From contig JAITVB010000111.1 in assembly GCA_031286025.1 (NCBI GenBank), forward strand, positions 1 to 16,453: DNA of 16,453 bases, written 5' to 3'. Of the stretch, positions 6,880 through 15,511 are shown in pieces. Below the pieces are notes generated by a model. That model was not told the DNA's origin. It did not search any database and saw only the letters and a program-made list of their open reading frames with translations. How positions within the stretch are numbered: position 1 is the first letter of the stretch; each line of letters opens with the position of its first letter. Source of the stretch: Rikenellaceae bacterium. GTDB lineage: Bacteria > Bacteroidota > Bacteroidia > Bacteroidales > Rikenellaceae. The translations under genes were made by a program, and so were the position numbers.

Positions 6880-8835
6880 TTAATTCAACATTACCTGACC
6901 GCCGGTGACGGGCACTGCCTGCCCCGTTTCGCAAGTCTGTTCGACGAGATAGAGCAGCGCCCTGGTCACATCCTCTGGGGCACAACCCTTACGCATCGGC
7001 ACCTGGGCCATATAGAAGGCGCGCACGTCTTCGACGGTCTTCGCCCCCGGCACTTTGCCGGCCTTGAGGTATTGCACGAACAACCCGTTTTCGGGATCGG
7101 ACCACAGCGGCCCTTCGTAAAAATTACCCGGACAGATCGAGTTGACCTTGATCCGGAAAGGGGCCAGTTCCAATGCAAAGGATTGCGTGAGGCCTACCCC
7201 GCCGAATTTCCCTCCGGCATAGGCAAAGTTGGCCTTGCTGCCGCGTAGGCCCGACTTGGAATTGATCTGGATAATATCTCCATAGTTTTCAGACGCATAC
7301 CTGTTCTGCAGCTTCATCACCGGAGTAACGGCCTTCGTGCAGTAGAAATAGGCGTTGTAGTTGATCTTCGTCACGAAATCGAACTGTTCAGAGGTCATTT
7401 CATCAAGCCCACCGGCACGCAGTACACCGGCGTTGCTCACGAAGACATCGACACCGCCGAAGGCGCATACCGTGCTGTGGATCAGCTCTTCGAGGCTCGG
7501 GATTTCGGCCACGTTGGTTTTTACGAAGACCGCCCGATTGCTTTTTGCCGAGGCATTGAGGAGAGCGGCGGTTTCCACACCTGCGGCTTCGTTGAGGTCG
7601 GCCACCACGATGTTGGCCCCCTGCGCCGCTAAGCAGCGGGCGATCCCTTCGCCAAAACCCTGGGCGGCGCCGGTAACGATCACCGTTTTGTTCTCCATCC
7701 GGCCCGAAACTCCGCCGGCGCTTACTTTGCGACGGTAATTCTCGACCTCCCAATTGTCGATAAAATCGATCTGGGCCCGGGTCATCGGGTGCGGGCCGCC
7801 GAACGATCCGGTGAGCCAGGCGATTTTCAGCGTGTCGGTCATCACCTCGGTGATCGTCGCACACTGGGCGGCATTGTCACCCACAGCGATCATCCCCAGG
7901 CATTTTACAAAAATCACCCGGGGGAAGTATCCGAACCGCCTTTCGAAAGCAGGGATTTCCGTTTCGGCTTCTTTCAGCAACGATTCCGCATCGCCGCCTT
8001 TGAGGCGGAGGTAATTGGACTTGCAGTAAACGATGCCGTCGGGCGAGAAAGGCCGCGCCGCGGCCGGGTAACTCTTTTCGTCCGTAAAGTGGGCGATCAG
8101 GGCGTTGTTCGTCACCCGCAATGTCTTCAGTCCCTTTTTCGAACACAGCATTCGCAGGGCAGGCACCACCTCGGGCACACAGGCGCATACCGGCGTATCA
8201 CCTTCGGGCAACGGGTTTTTGACCGCCTTTTCGAGCGTCGAAAGCACACGGTCATAAATTTCGCGTACTCGCGCGGTGGTGTCGGCCCCCACGAAAATGC
8301 CGTGGTTCTGCAACAGGATCATCTCGGGTTCGCGCCCGTGGCGGGCTTTAAACGCGTTGATGCGGCGCTCGACCTCTTTGAAAAGGACGTAGCCCGGGTC
8401 GATGTAAGGAATGTAAAGCGCCTCGTCGCCCAACAGGCAGCGGGTTTCCGTCTCGGCGTCGTTGCCGCACATCAGGCCGTTGACCAACGTCGGATGCAAG
8501 TGAACGACGAAGGACGCGGCAAGAGCATTATGGAGGGATGTTTCGACCGACGGACGCCGGTCTTTGGTGATGCAGGCCGCCGCCAGATCGTTTTTCACTT
8601 CCTCTTCGCGGGCCGCCGCATCGATCGGGTAGGTTTTTTCAGAGATCACGTTGAGCCTGGCGCGGTCGAGAACGGCGAAACCCGCCTCGGTGATCGTGGC
8701 CAACGCCGAACCGCTCGCTTTTACCCAAAGTTTGTCCGCGTTTTTATACGAAGTGTTTCCTCCTCCGGCAATCACGTAGCGGCTGTCGCGGCCGTAGTGC
8801 CGAGATATGTCGATCAGTTCCTGTATCTCTTTCAT
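6880..8835 (-). CDS. Bifunctional class II aldolase / short-chain dehydrogenase
   Basis: This 651-residue fusion has the architecture of RhaEW/YuxG-type proteins. The aldolase part (about 1-375) shows GGGNTS (24-29), the HxH pair H112/H114 in VHLHPT, and H178 in QNHGIF. The SDR part (about 380-651) has the cofactor motif TGAAQGFG (388-395), NAG (468-470), and the catalytic set S526, Y539 and K543. Its TGAAQGFGEGIA start resembles sorbitol-6-phosphate 2-dehydrogenases. Expected roles are cleavage of a ketose 1-phosphate and NAD(P)-linked oxidoreduction of the same intermediate or of the aldehyde product, in the cytoplasm. Its ATG overlaps the stop of the PHP gene (TGA within ATGA), which indicates translational coupling. 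Rhamnulose-1-phosphate specificity is possible, but no other rhamnose genes are seen here. Confidence 0.9.
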   Translation of the reverse strand: MKEIQELIDISRHYGRDSRYVIAGGGNTSYKNADKLWVKASGSALATITEAGFAVLDRARLNVISEKTYPIDAAAREEEVKNDLAAACITKDRRPSVETSLHNALAASFVVHLHPTLVNGLMCGNDAETETRCLLGDEALYIPYIDPGYVLFKEVERRINAFKARHGREPEMILLQNHGIFVGADTTARVREIYDRVLSTLEKAVKNPLPEGDTPVCACVPEVVPALRMLCSKKGLKTLRVTNNALIAHFTDEKSYPAAARPFSPDGIVYCKSNYLRLKGGDAESLLKEAETEIPAFERRFGYFPRVIFVKCLGMIAVGDNAAQCATITEVMTDTLKIAWLTGSFGGPHPMTRAQIDFIDNWEVENYRRKVSAGGVSGRMENKTVIVTGAAQGFGEGIARCLAAQGANIVVADLNEAAGVETAALLNASAKSNRAVFVKTNVAEIPSLEELIHSTVCAFGGVDVFVSNAGVLRAGGLDEMTSEQFDFVTKINYNAYFYCTKAVTPVMKLQNRYASENYGDIIQINSKSGLRGSKANFAYAGGKFGGVGLTQSFALELAPFRIKVNSICPGNFYEGPLWSDPENGLFVQYLKAGKVPGAKTVEDVRAFYMAQVPMRKGCAPEDVTRALLYLVEQTCETGQAVPVTGGQVMLN

Positions 8836-10022
8836 CGGATGGCTGCTTTAATGATTTGGTCGCCGTATTCGATCAGGTCTTTTCGCTTTTCAATATTCGC
8901 CTTACCGTTCTCATCCAAATATCCGGGTAAACCCTGGCGCACCAGTTCCTGGTGGGCGGCCGTGAGACAAGCCCCGGCGTAGTTGATGCAACGCAACTTT
9001 TCAGTCAGCGGGGCGCCGCCTCGGACCGTGAGTTTGACGGGCTCCATCGCGGGGGTGTTGTGCTCGGTGCCGAACGTCACCGCAAAACCCTGGTCGTGCA
9101 GGTAACCGGCATATTTTTCGAGCACATCGATGCTGTTGCGCGTCGTGATGAACTCGACGGCATAGAACCCGCGTTCTTTCAGCGTGGCGGCCGCTTTTTC
9201 GAGATCGCCCTCAAAGTCCGTAAAACCTCCGTCGGCATCGTCGGCCAGGAAAGGGTAGGTCGGAATGCCGCCCGCCTTCAAAATGATCTGACGCACCTGC
9301 TCCATCGGCAGAAAGGCCGCCGGGTCTTCGGGCACGAACGCCGCGCCGCCCGCTTTCAGGAGGTTGCCGCGGATTTCATTTTCGATCGCCGCGGCGTTAG
9401 CCGGATCGGCCGTCAGCGCTTTGCCGCCAAAAATTTTCTGAAAAGTTTCGGCGGCACGCTTCGGGTCGTTCTGCGAATAATTTTCGACCGCCAGACGCAA
9501 CGCTTTGGCCAGGTGGCGTTCACGGATCGAACCGTGGGTGAGCGTGGTGGCGATCCGCTTGAAATCGAGGGTGATCGCCAAGCCGGCCTCGTTCAGGATC
9601 TCGTTCAGTTTGACGCACATCCGGCCCACGTGGGCATTCGATTCGTCGCGCACCCGTTTCAGTTGCGAGAGATAAGGATCGGCCAGTTTCAACGGCGAGG
9701 TCAATCCTTTACCGCTCAGGTATGTGCGGCCCGGATTGTTCGGATCGTTGACCCGGACACCGGCTGCCTGGTCTTCAGCGTTGAGCGAAATGAACTCGAT
9801 GTTGTGGAGCGGATAAAGTTTCCGCGCACGGCACCCTTCGTCCCATTCGGCATAGCCGTCGGTCGAGTAGAAATCGTTGATCCCCGCAACTTTTACCCCT
9901 TCGGCCGCGGTCATATCAAGGGCCTGTGCCAACGAGCAGAAAGCGCTGAACGAATAAGGGGTATGCAGGTGGGCGTTAAGGTCAACAACCTCCAACGGCC
10001 CGTTTTTGGTGGTACATCCCAT
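8832..10022 (-). CDS. PHP-domain metal-dependent hydrolase-like protein
   Basis: This 396-residue protein opens with the PHP signature DLNAHLHTPYSFSAF (metal ligands H18, H20). D50 in GINDFYSTDGY stands at the second PHP motif, with phenylalanine where histidine is usual. E76 in HNIEF matches the third, and E320-H321 in FGTEHNTP lies near the last. LTHGSIRERH (161-170) is another likely active-site stretch. PHP proteins are mostly phosphoesterases or metal-dependent hydrolases. Here the partly altered ligand set and the coupling to the aldolase/SDR gene suggest a sugar-phosphate step, which I infer only from context. It starts 35 nt after the E1 stop and overlaps the next gene by 4 nt. There is no signal peptide; it is cytoplasmic. 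Confidence 0.8.
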   Translation of the reverse strand: MGCTTKNGPLEVVDLNAHLHTPYSFSAFCSLAQALDMTAAEGVKVAGINDFYSTDGYAEWDEGCRARKLYPLHNIEFISLNAEDQAAGVRVNDPNNPGRTYLSGKGLTSPLKLADPYLSQLKRVRDESNAHVGRMCVKLNEILNEAGLAITLDFKRIATTLTHGSIRERHLAKALRLAVENYSQNDPKRAAETFQKIFGGKALTADPANAAAIENEIRGNLLKAGGAAFVPEDPAAFLPMEQVRQIILKAGGIPTYPFLADDADGGFTDFEGDLEKAAATLKERGFYAVEFITTRNSIDVLEKYAGYLHDQGFAVTFGTEHNTPAMEPVKLTVRGGAPLTEKLRCINYAGACLTAAHQELVRQGLPGYLDENGKANIEKRKDLIEYGDQIIKAAIR

Positions 10023-10057
10023 CGGTTTCTTTCGGTTTAGGGAGTTTTAGCGTTTGT

Positions 10058-11614
10058 TCAGACGCCCTCCTTGGCGCGGCGCACCTGTTCGGCATCCGTA
10101 AAGTTACGGGTCGGAACGTGGCCGGCGATCGGGGCGATCTTTTCATGGTAAGCGTCGATGAACCAGTCAGGCTGCGGGAAGAAAGCGTCTTCCAGTTCGT
10201 AGCACGGGGTGATCCAATTGCGCGAACCCACCACAACGGGCGGCGCATCCAAGTCGTCGAAAGCCAGTTCGGTGATGTTGCGCGCCAACTCGTTCAGGAA
10301 CGATCCGCGAGCGTTGGCATCGCTAGCCAACATGATCTTTCCGGTCTTCTTCACCGACTTCAGCACCGTTTCATAGTTGAACGGAACCAACGAACGGGCA
10401 TCGATCACCTCGGCGCCGATCCCATATTTTTCCTGCATCCGGTCGGCAGCTTTCAGAGCCGTATAAAGGGTCGAACCGATGGTCAGGATCGTTACGTCGC
10501 TCCCGGCACGTTTCACGTCGGGCTCGCCGAACGGAATTTCGTAATAGCCTTCCGGCACCCCTCCCTCATGAAATTGTTCGCCGATCTCGTAGATGCGTTG
10601 GCTTTCGAAATAGATTACCGGATCCGTGCCTTGTAATGCGCTGTTCATCAATCCCTTGGCGTCATATGGCGTCACGGGGAAAACCACTTTCAGCCCCGGG
10701 ATGTGGGCCACGAGCGAGGTCCAGTCCTGCGAGTGCTGTGCACCGTATTTCGAACCGACCGACACGCGAAGGACGACCGGCATCTTGATTACGTTCCCGC
10801 TCATCGCCTGCCACTTGGGCATCTGATTAAAAACCTCGTCGCCGCAGCGGCCCAGGAAGTCGCAATACATGATCTCGGGGATCACACGGCCGCCGCACAT
10901 CGCATAACCGATGGCCGTGCCCACGATCGAAGCTTCGGAGATCGGCGAGTTGAACAGGCGGTGATAGGGCAGCGCCTCGGTCAGCCCGCGGTAGACGGCA
11001 AACGCGCCGCCCCAGTCACGGTTTTCTTCGCCGTAAGCCACCAACGAAGCGTCCTTATAGAAACGGTCGACGATCGCCTCGAAGATCCCGTCGCGCAGTT
11101 GGTACTGTTTCATCTTCGACACCGGTTTGCCATCCTTGTCGGTAATAAAACGCTCTTTGCCGGCGATTTGTTTCACGCGGGGATTTTCCGACATGGGATG
11201 CAGCACCTCGGGTTTGGCCGCAGACATCGAGTCGACCGAGCCGTTCGAAAAAATCATCCGGCCGATCTTTTCCGGGTCGGCCGCCAGGTCCATGCGCGGC
11301 GAGACGGTTTCGTCGATGGCCAGTTTGAAGAGGTCGAAGATCAGCGCCTGCACCGCCTTCGACGTGTCGTCCAGATCCTTCCGGGTGGCTGCGCCTCCTT
11401 CGATCAGTTGTTTGCCGAAAGCGGCGATGCTGTCCTCTTCCTGCCAGGCTTCCACCTCTTCTTTCGAGCGGTAGGACGAAGCGTCGGAGGGCGAGTGACC
11501 GCTGTAGCGGTATGTCAGTATGTCGAGCAACACCGGGCCGTTTCTCCTGGCCAGGATGTCGAGTTTGCGACGGTAAGCGTCAATCACGGCCAACGGGTTG
11601 TAGCCGTCGACGCG
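10058..11614 (-). pseudogene. 2-oxoacid dehydrogenase E1, 3' fragment (alpha C-terminus plus beta)
   Basis: Reading on in frame after the amber codon gives RVDGYNP and then the rest of the alpha domain, including the conserved loop TYRYSGHSPSD (about 34-44 residues after the stop). After a linker comes a full E1 beta domain from MKQYQLRDG (about residue 168) with YGEENRDWGG, FNSPISEASIVG, the conserved KYGAQHSQDW and AHIPGLKVVFP. The gene ends with TGA at 10058-10060. E1 uses thiamine diphosphate to decarboxylate a 2-oxoacid and acylate lipoyl-E2. The fragment has no ATG at its head; a TTG at 11591-11593 or the internal beta-domain ATG are the only plausible restarts. It lacks the GD...NN cofactor motif, so on its own it should be inactive. 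PHP follows 35 nt downstream. Confidence 0.85.
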
Positions 11615-11617
11615 CTA
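11615..11617 (-). other. In-frame amber stop inside the fused E1 gene
   Basis: On the minus strand the bases read GCC TAG CGC between NPEQMHA and RVDGYNP. The frame is unchanged across the stop and both sides align with the E1 alpha family without a gap, so one substitution explains it. TAG is also the true stop of lpdA (12635-12637) and of the GntR gene (16260-16262), which argues against codon reassignment. The break is inside the alpha domain and not at the alpha/beta junction, so it is not an alternative two-subunit arrangement. Confidence 0.9.
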
Positions 11618-12532
11618 GGCATGCATCTGCTCGGGATTGACCCCGGCGCCGATACGAGCCGCCACGTCATAGCCCATCGTTTCGCCCCTGGTCTGACCGC
11701 CCATCCCATACTGGTTGTTCATGATGTTGATGATCACCGGCAGACCGCCCTTCATATCGCCTTCCCAAAGTTGGTTGAACTGGTCCATTGCGGCAAACAT
11801 CAGCCCTTCCCATACCGGGCCGCAGGCCATCGAAGCGTCGCCGATATTGGCGACCACAACACCCGGCTTGCGGTTCACTTTTTTGTAAAGGGCCGCCCCT
11901 ACGGCGATGTCGCCGCTACCGCCCACGATGGCGTTGTTGGGATAGATGCCGAACGGGGTAAAGAAGGCGTGCATACTGCCGCCGAGCCCTTTGTTAAAGC
12001 CTGTTTCGCGGGCAAAGATTTCGGACATCAGCCCGTAGATCAGAAAACGTTTGGCCAATTCTTTGACCGGCCCCTTAAAGCCTTTCTTCACAACGTCGAG
12101 AGTGACGCCGCCGAAGAATTCCTCCATCGTCTTTTCGAGTCGCTTTTCGTCGAGCAGTTCGATCGAGCGCAGGCCTTTGGCAATAAACTCGCCGTGGCTG
12201 CGGTGCGAACCGAAGATGAAGTCGTCGACTGTGAGCATATAGGCCATCCCGACAGCCGCGGCCTCCTGGCCGGCCGACAAGTGGGCCGGGCCGGGGTTGT
12301 TGTACTCGACGCCGTTGTAAGCGCCGGTGGTTTTCACCAGGTTCAACATCGTTTCGAATTCGCGGATCACCACCATATCGTGGTAGATGCGTTTCAAGTC
12401 ATCCTTCGTAAAATTCTTGGCGGCCAGTTCTTGTTTAACCGTCTTTTTGTACTGGTTTACAGGGATCGGGGTGAATTTTACCTCACCCGCCTGCCGCATT
12501 TTTTTCGGCTCGATGTACTGCGATTTGGGCAT
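11615..12532 (-). pseudogene. 2-oxoacid dehydrogenase E1, 5' fragment (alpha N-terminal part)
   Basis: These 305 residues carry the first two thirds of an E1 alpha domain: GSHRSHG (108-114), GGSMH (184-188), and the thiamine-diphosphate motif from GDAS (231-234) to NNQYG (272-276). It stops at TAG after VNPEQMHA. With the 3' fragment the intact gene would encode about 824 residues, the size of Bacteroidota fused alpha/beta E1 proteins. I chose ATG 12532, which follows an A-rich leader; ATG 12571 would add 13 residues rich in Lys/Asn. The gene lies after E2 and E3 in one minus-strand unit, so it should supply the substrate-specific step of that complex. Pyruvate, branched-chain 2-oxoacids or acetoin-like substrates cannot be told apart by eye. 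Confidence 0.85.
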
Positions 12533-12634
12533 TTTTTTATTTTTAAAATTGTCTTTGTTGCGAACGGGCATCCGGCTGTATGGCGCGTAACGGTTCCGCA
12601 GTCTGTCGTCATACCGCGGATGGCCTGAAAGCCT

Positions 12635-13990
12635 CTAAAGTGCAAAGATGGTTTCCTTGAAAATCTCAGAAACGGTCGGATGGGGGAAAACGACTTCTTC
12701 CATCTCTTTCAGCGTCATCTCCTGCTCAATGGCCATGCAAGCGCCATAGATCATCTCACTCGACGGGTTGCCCAAAATATGCACGCCGAGCACTTCACCG
12801 TACCTTTCACCGACAACGACCTTGCACATGCCCGTGCCGCCTTCGTTTTCAGCGACAAAGCGGCCGGCGTAGGCCATCGGCAGCGAGGCTACCCGCACGG
12901 CAATGCCCTTGGCGGCCGCCGCTTCGGGAGTAAGGCCCGCACCTGCGATCTCGGGATTGGTGTAGACCACGCCCGGGATGGCATTGTAGCGCATCACATC
13001 CGGTCGCCCGACGAGGTTGTTCACGACCACCTCGCCCTCGCGACTGGCGGTGTGGGCCAACAGCGAAAAGCCGGTCACGTCGCCCGCAGCATATACACCC
13101 GGCACGTTGGTACGCATCTTTTCGTCCACTTTAATGCCGCCTTTAACCAACTCGACGCCCAGATTTTCCAACCCGAAGCCCGCAGTCACGGCACGACGGC
13201 CGACGCTCACAAGGATTTTCTCACCCCTGACCGACGCACGCACGCCGTCTTTTTCAAAGAAGACTTCGCCGCCCTTCACCTCGACCACTTTGGCCTGCAA
13301 GTGAAAAGTCACGCCGCGCCTGGCGTAGATCTCGCGCAACATGGCACTTTGTTCGGCGTCCATCCCGGCCAGGATTTCGGGCAGCATTTCGATCACGGTC
13401 ACTTCCGTGCCGAGGCTGTTGAAAAAACTGGCAAACTCCATACCGATCACCCCGCCGCCGACCACCACCAACGAAGCCGGTTTTTCGGTCAGGGCCAGGA
13501 TCTCGCGATTGGTCAGGATGCGGTCGCCCGCTTCCTTCAGTCCGGGGATCGGCGGTACGAACGCTTCGGAACCGGTGCAAACAAGCAGGTTCTTCGCAAA
13601 GAACGTTTCCGACCCGGCGGCAATTTCAATCCCTTCGGCCGAGCGACCTTTTATCAAGGCCTCGGCTTTGACCACCTGCACATTGTGGGTTTTCATTTTG
13701 GAACCCACGCCGGCTACGAGTTTGCGCACCACCTTGGTCTTACGATCGGCGATCTTTTTGAAATCGAACGTCACATCGCCGGCAAAGACGCCGTATTTGT
13801 CGCCGCGCCGCGCCGTATCGTATACCTTTGCGCTATAGAGCAGCGTCTTGGTCGGGATGCAGCCTTCGTTGAGGCACACGCCGCCCAGTTCTTTCTTTTC
13901 GAACAGCACGACCGAAAGTCCTTTGGCCCCGGCGCGTTCTGCGGCTACGTAGCCCCCCGGGCCACCGCCGATAATCGCCAAATCTATCAT
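12635..13990 (-). CDS. lpdA: Dihydrolipoamide dehydrogenase (E3)
   Basis: This flavoprotein reoxidises the dihydrolipoyl group of E2 and passes electrons through FAD to NAD+. The 451 residues show the FAD motif GGGPGG (8-13), the redox disulphide C39/C44 in GGVCLNEGCIPTK, the NAD-binding VVGGGVIGMEFA segment, the second FAD site AAGDVTG, and the C-terminal catalytic pair H437/E442 in HPTVSE. I chose ATG 13990, directly before the FAD motif. The ATG at 14014 lies inside E2 and adds 8 unlikely residues. The gap to E2 is 10 nt, so the two are co-translated or tightly co-transcribed. The stop is TAG. About 100 nt without a gene separate it from E1. Confidence 0.95.
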   Translation of the reverse strand: MIDLAIIGGGPGGYVAAERAGAKGLSVVLFEKKELGGVCLNEGCIPTKTLLYSAKVYDTARRGDKYGVFAGDVTFDFKKIADRKTKVVRKLVAGVGSKMKTHNVQVVKAEALIKGRSAEGIEIAAGSETFFAKNLLVCTGSEAFVPPIPGLKEAGDRILTNREILALTEKPASLVVVGGGVIGMEFASFFNSLGTEVTVIEMLPEILAGMDAEQSAMLREIYARRGVTFHLQAKVVEVKGGEVFFEKDGVRASVRGEKILVSVGRRAVTAGFGLENLGVELVKGGIKVDEKMRTNVPGVYAAGDVTGFSLLAHTASREGEVVVNNLVGRPDVMRYNAIPGVVYTNPEIAGAGLTPEAAAAKGIAVRVASLPMAYAGRFVAENEGGTGMCKVVVGERYGEVLGVHILGNPSSEMIYGACMAIEQEMTLKEMEEVVFPHPTVSEIFKETIFAL

Positions 13991-14000
13991 GTTGAAAAAT

Positions 14001-15353
14001 TTAGAACAGTTCAAACTCCAGGTTTTCGATTTCGACGGCGATCTGCTTCAGGAAACGGGTCGCTTCGCCGCCGTCGAGCGAGCGGTGGTCGTAGGTGAGG
14101 CTCAGCCCGATGTGGGGCGCAAAGCCGTAAACGCCGCCACCCAGGTCTTTCGGGCGCGGCACGATGGTGTTCACCCCAAGAATCGCCGACTGCGGCAGGT
14201 TGATCACCGGCGTAAAGATTTCGACGCCATAGTTGCCGAGATTCGACACGGTAAACGTCGCGGCCTCGGACGACAGCAGGTCGGGGTCGATGCCCCCCTT
14301 CTTGCAGGCGTTGGCCACTTCTTTGAGTTGGTTGGCAAGGCCCGCGATCGACAGGTCGTCGGCGTTGCGCACGACGGGCACCATCAGCCCGCGCCCGGTA
14401 TCGACGGCCAACGCGAGATGCACTTTCGAAAAATAACGGATCGAATCGCCCAGGAAGTGGGTGTTGACTTGCGGGAATTTCTTCAGGGCCTTGATCACGG
14501 CCAGACACACCATGTCGTTGAGCGTGATGTCGACCGGATAACCTTTGGCCACGGCCGCCTTGACCTGCTTGCGCAGTTCGAGGATGCGGCGGGCGTCGGC
14601 GCTCAGGTGGTGGGTCAACTGGGCCGAGTTCTGGAGCGAGGCGTGCATCGCTTTGGCGATCAGCTTACGGATGTTCGAAATCGGCCTCACTTCGCTGTCG
14701 GCAGCGTAAACCGGATTCTTGGCGGCCGACACGTCGGCCCCGCGTACGGCGCCGGCCAAGCCGCTGCCTGTGGCAGGAACCGCACCGCCGTCTTGGGCCA
14801 TCGCTTTGGCGAGCGGGGTGATACGGGGACGGTTTTCGAGGGCGGGCTGCACATCGCGTTCGATGATACGGCCTTTGGGACCGGTACCGGCAATCGAAGC
14901 GATATCGACGAACTCCTTGTCGATCAACGCTTTGGCGCGGGGCGAAATCGGAGCCGGAGCGCCATCAACCGGTTTCACGGAAGGAGTTACAGCCGGTGCC
15001 GAAGTAGTTGCCTTTGCCGGAGCTGCTTCAACGGATCGCACTGTTAGGGTTTCCGTCTTGGCCGGAGCTGCGGCCGGAGCAGATGCAGGCGCAGCAAGGC
15101 CTTCGGTCGATTCGCCCGGAGCGCCGATTACCATCACGTTGCTCAGCACCGGGATTTCATCGCCCTCACCATAAAAAAGTTCGAGGACAACGCCATCGAA
15201 TTGCGACGTTTCCTCGAACGATGCCTTATCGGTTTCATAGGCGAACAACACGTCTCCCTTCGAGACCGAGTCCCCTTTCTTTTTCTTGAATTCCGTCAGG
15301 ATGCAGCTTTCGACCGACTGACCCTGCTTGGGCATAATCACTACGTTTGCCAT
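14001..15353 (-). CDS. Dihydrolipoamide acyltransferase (E2) of a 2-oxoacid dehydrogenase complex
   Basis: This core subunit of 450 residues transfers acyl groups from lipoate to CoA. Order: an N-terminal lipoyl domain (1-80) with lipoyl lysine K43 in ETDKAS; an Ala/Pro-rich linker (about 83-133); a peripheral subunit-binding domain (137-168, ISPRAKA...GTGPKGRIIERDV); a second, weaker copy of that motif (178-208, ITPLAKA...GSGLAGAVRGADV); and the catalytic domain (about 220-450) with SNLG (370-373) and the active-site H423/D427 in DHRSLDGG. I chose ATG 15353 (MANVVIMPKQGQ). The 31-residue upstream extension to 15446 is rejected because it overlaps the promoter. The acyl group is uncertain: acetyl, branched-chain or acetoin-type. 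It heads the minus-strand operon. Confidence 0.93.
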   Translation of the reverse strand: MANVVIMPKQGQSVESCILTEFKKKKGDSVSKGDVLFAYETDKASFEETSQFDGVVLELFYGEGDEIPVLSNVMVIGAPGESTEGLAAPASAPAAAPAKTETLTVRSVEAAPAKATTSAPAVTPSVKPVDGAPAPISPRAKALIDKEFVDIASIAGTGPKGRIIERDVQPALENRPRITPLAKAMAQDGGAVPATGSGLAGAVRGADVSAAKNPVYAADSEVRPISNIRKLIAKAMHASLQNSAQLTHHLSADARRILELRKQVKAAVAKGYPVDITLNDMVCLAVIKALKKFPQVNTHFLGDSIRYFSKVHLALAVDTGRGLMVPVVRNADDLSIAGLANQLKEVANACKKGGIDPDLLSSEAATFTVSNLGNYGVEIFTPVINLPQSAILGVNTIVPRPKDLGGGVYGFAPHIGLSLTYDHRSLDGGEATRFLKQIAVEIENLEFELF

Positions 15354-15396
15354 AGTCCGGTATCTTATGATTTGGTTCGTTTCAAACACGACACGA

Positions 15397-15427
15397 CAAA
15401 GGTACGATAATAAATTATATTTACAAG
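15397..15427 (-). promoter_or_regulatory. Promoter of the E2-E3-E1 operon
   Basis: On the minus strand TACCTTTG (15404-15397) matches the Bacteroidota -7 consensus TAnnTTTG perfectly. CTTG (15427-15424) stands 19 nt upstream at the -33 position (consensus TTTG). Transcription would start near 15390, about 37 nt before the E2 ATG. The -33 box is within CTTGTAAATAT, a copy of the element found at the regulator's promoter. Confidence 0.65.
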
Positions 15428-15484
15428 TCATTTCAGACGATTTCACTAAGCATTGAAAACAAAATGGTTATGAAAAAGAAAGGC

Positions 15485-15511
15485 ATATACAAGCAGAAAA
15501 CTTGTATATAC
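15485..15511. promoter_or_regulatory. Candidate GntR operator (9-bp inverted repeat with HutC-type GTATATAC)
   Basis: ATATACAAG (15485-15493) and CTTGTATAT (15501-15509) form a perfect inverted repeat with a 7-nt spacer. The right arm runs into GTATATAC (15504-15511), which fits the GT-N-TA-N-AC operator pattern known for the HutC subfamily of GntR regulators. It overlaps the -33 box and the spacer of the regulator's own promoter, so bound protein should repress its own gene. Confidence 0.6.

Noticed and set aside
11615..11617. TAG recoded as an amino acid (pyrrolysine-like or reassigned code)
   Set aside because: TAG is the true stop of lpdA (12635-12637) and of the GntR gene (16260-16262). 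No pyl genes or recoding structure are seen here.
11615..12571. The two E1 pieces as ordinary separate alpha and beta subunit genes
   Set aside because: The stop is inside the alpha domain. Its conserved C-terminal part (TYRYSGHSPSD region) follows the stop and is fused to beta.
10703..12628. Long open frame (641 codons) on the plus strand opposite E1
   Set aside because: It is antisense to E1 coding sequence with clear family motifs. GC-rich codons keep the opposite frame open, and the translation shows no recognisable domain. Similar shadows at 5517-6794, 7789-8982, 8952-10040 and 12680-14098 were rejected for the same reason.
15354..15446. Longer E2 start at 15446
   Set aside because: The extra 31 residues overlap the -7 and -33 boxes at 15397-15427 and lack lipoyl-domain features. 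The domain begins at MANVVIMPK (15353).
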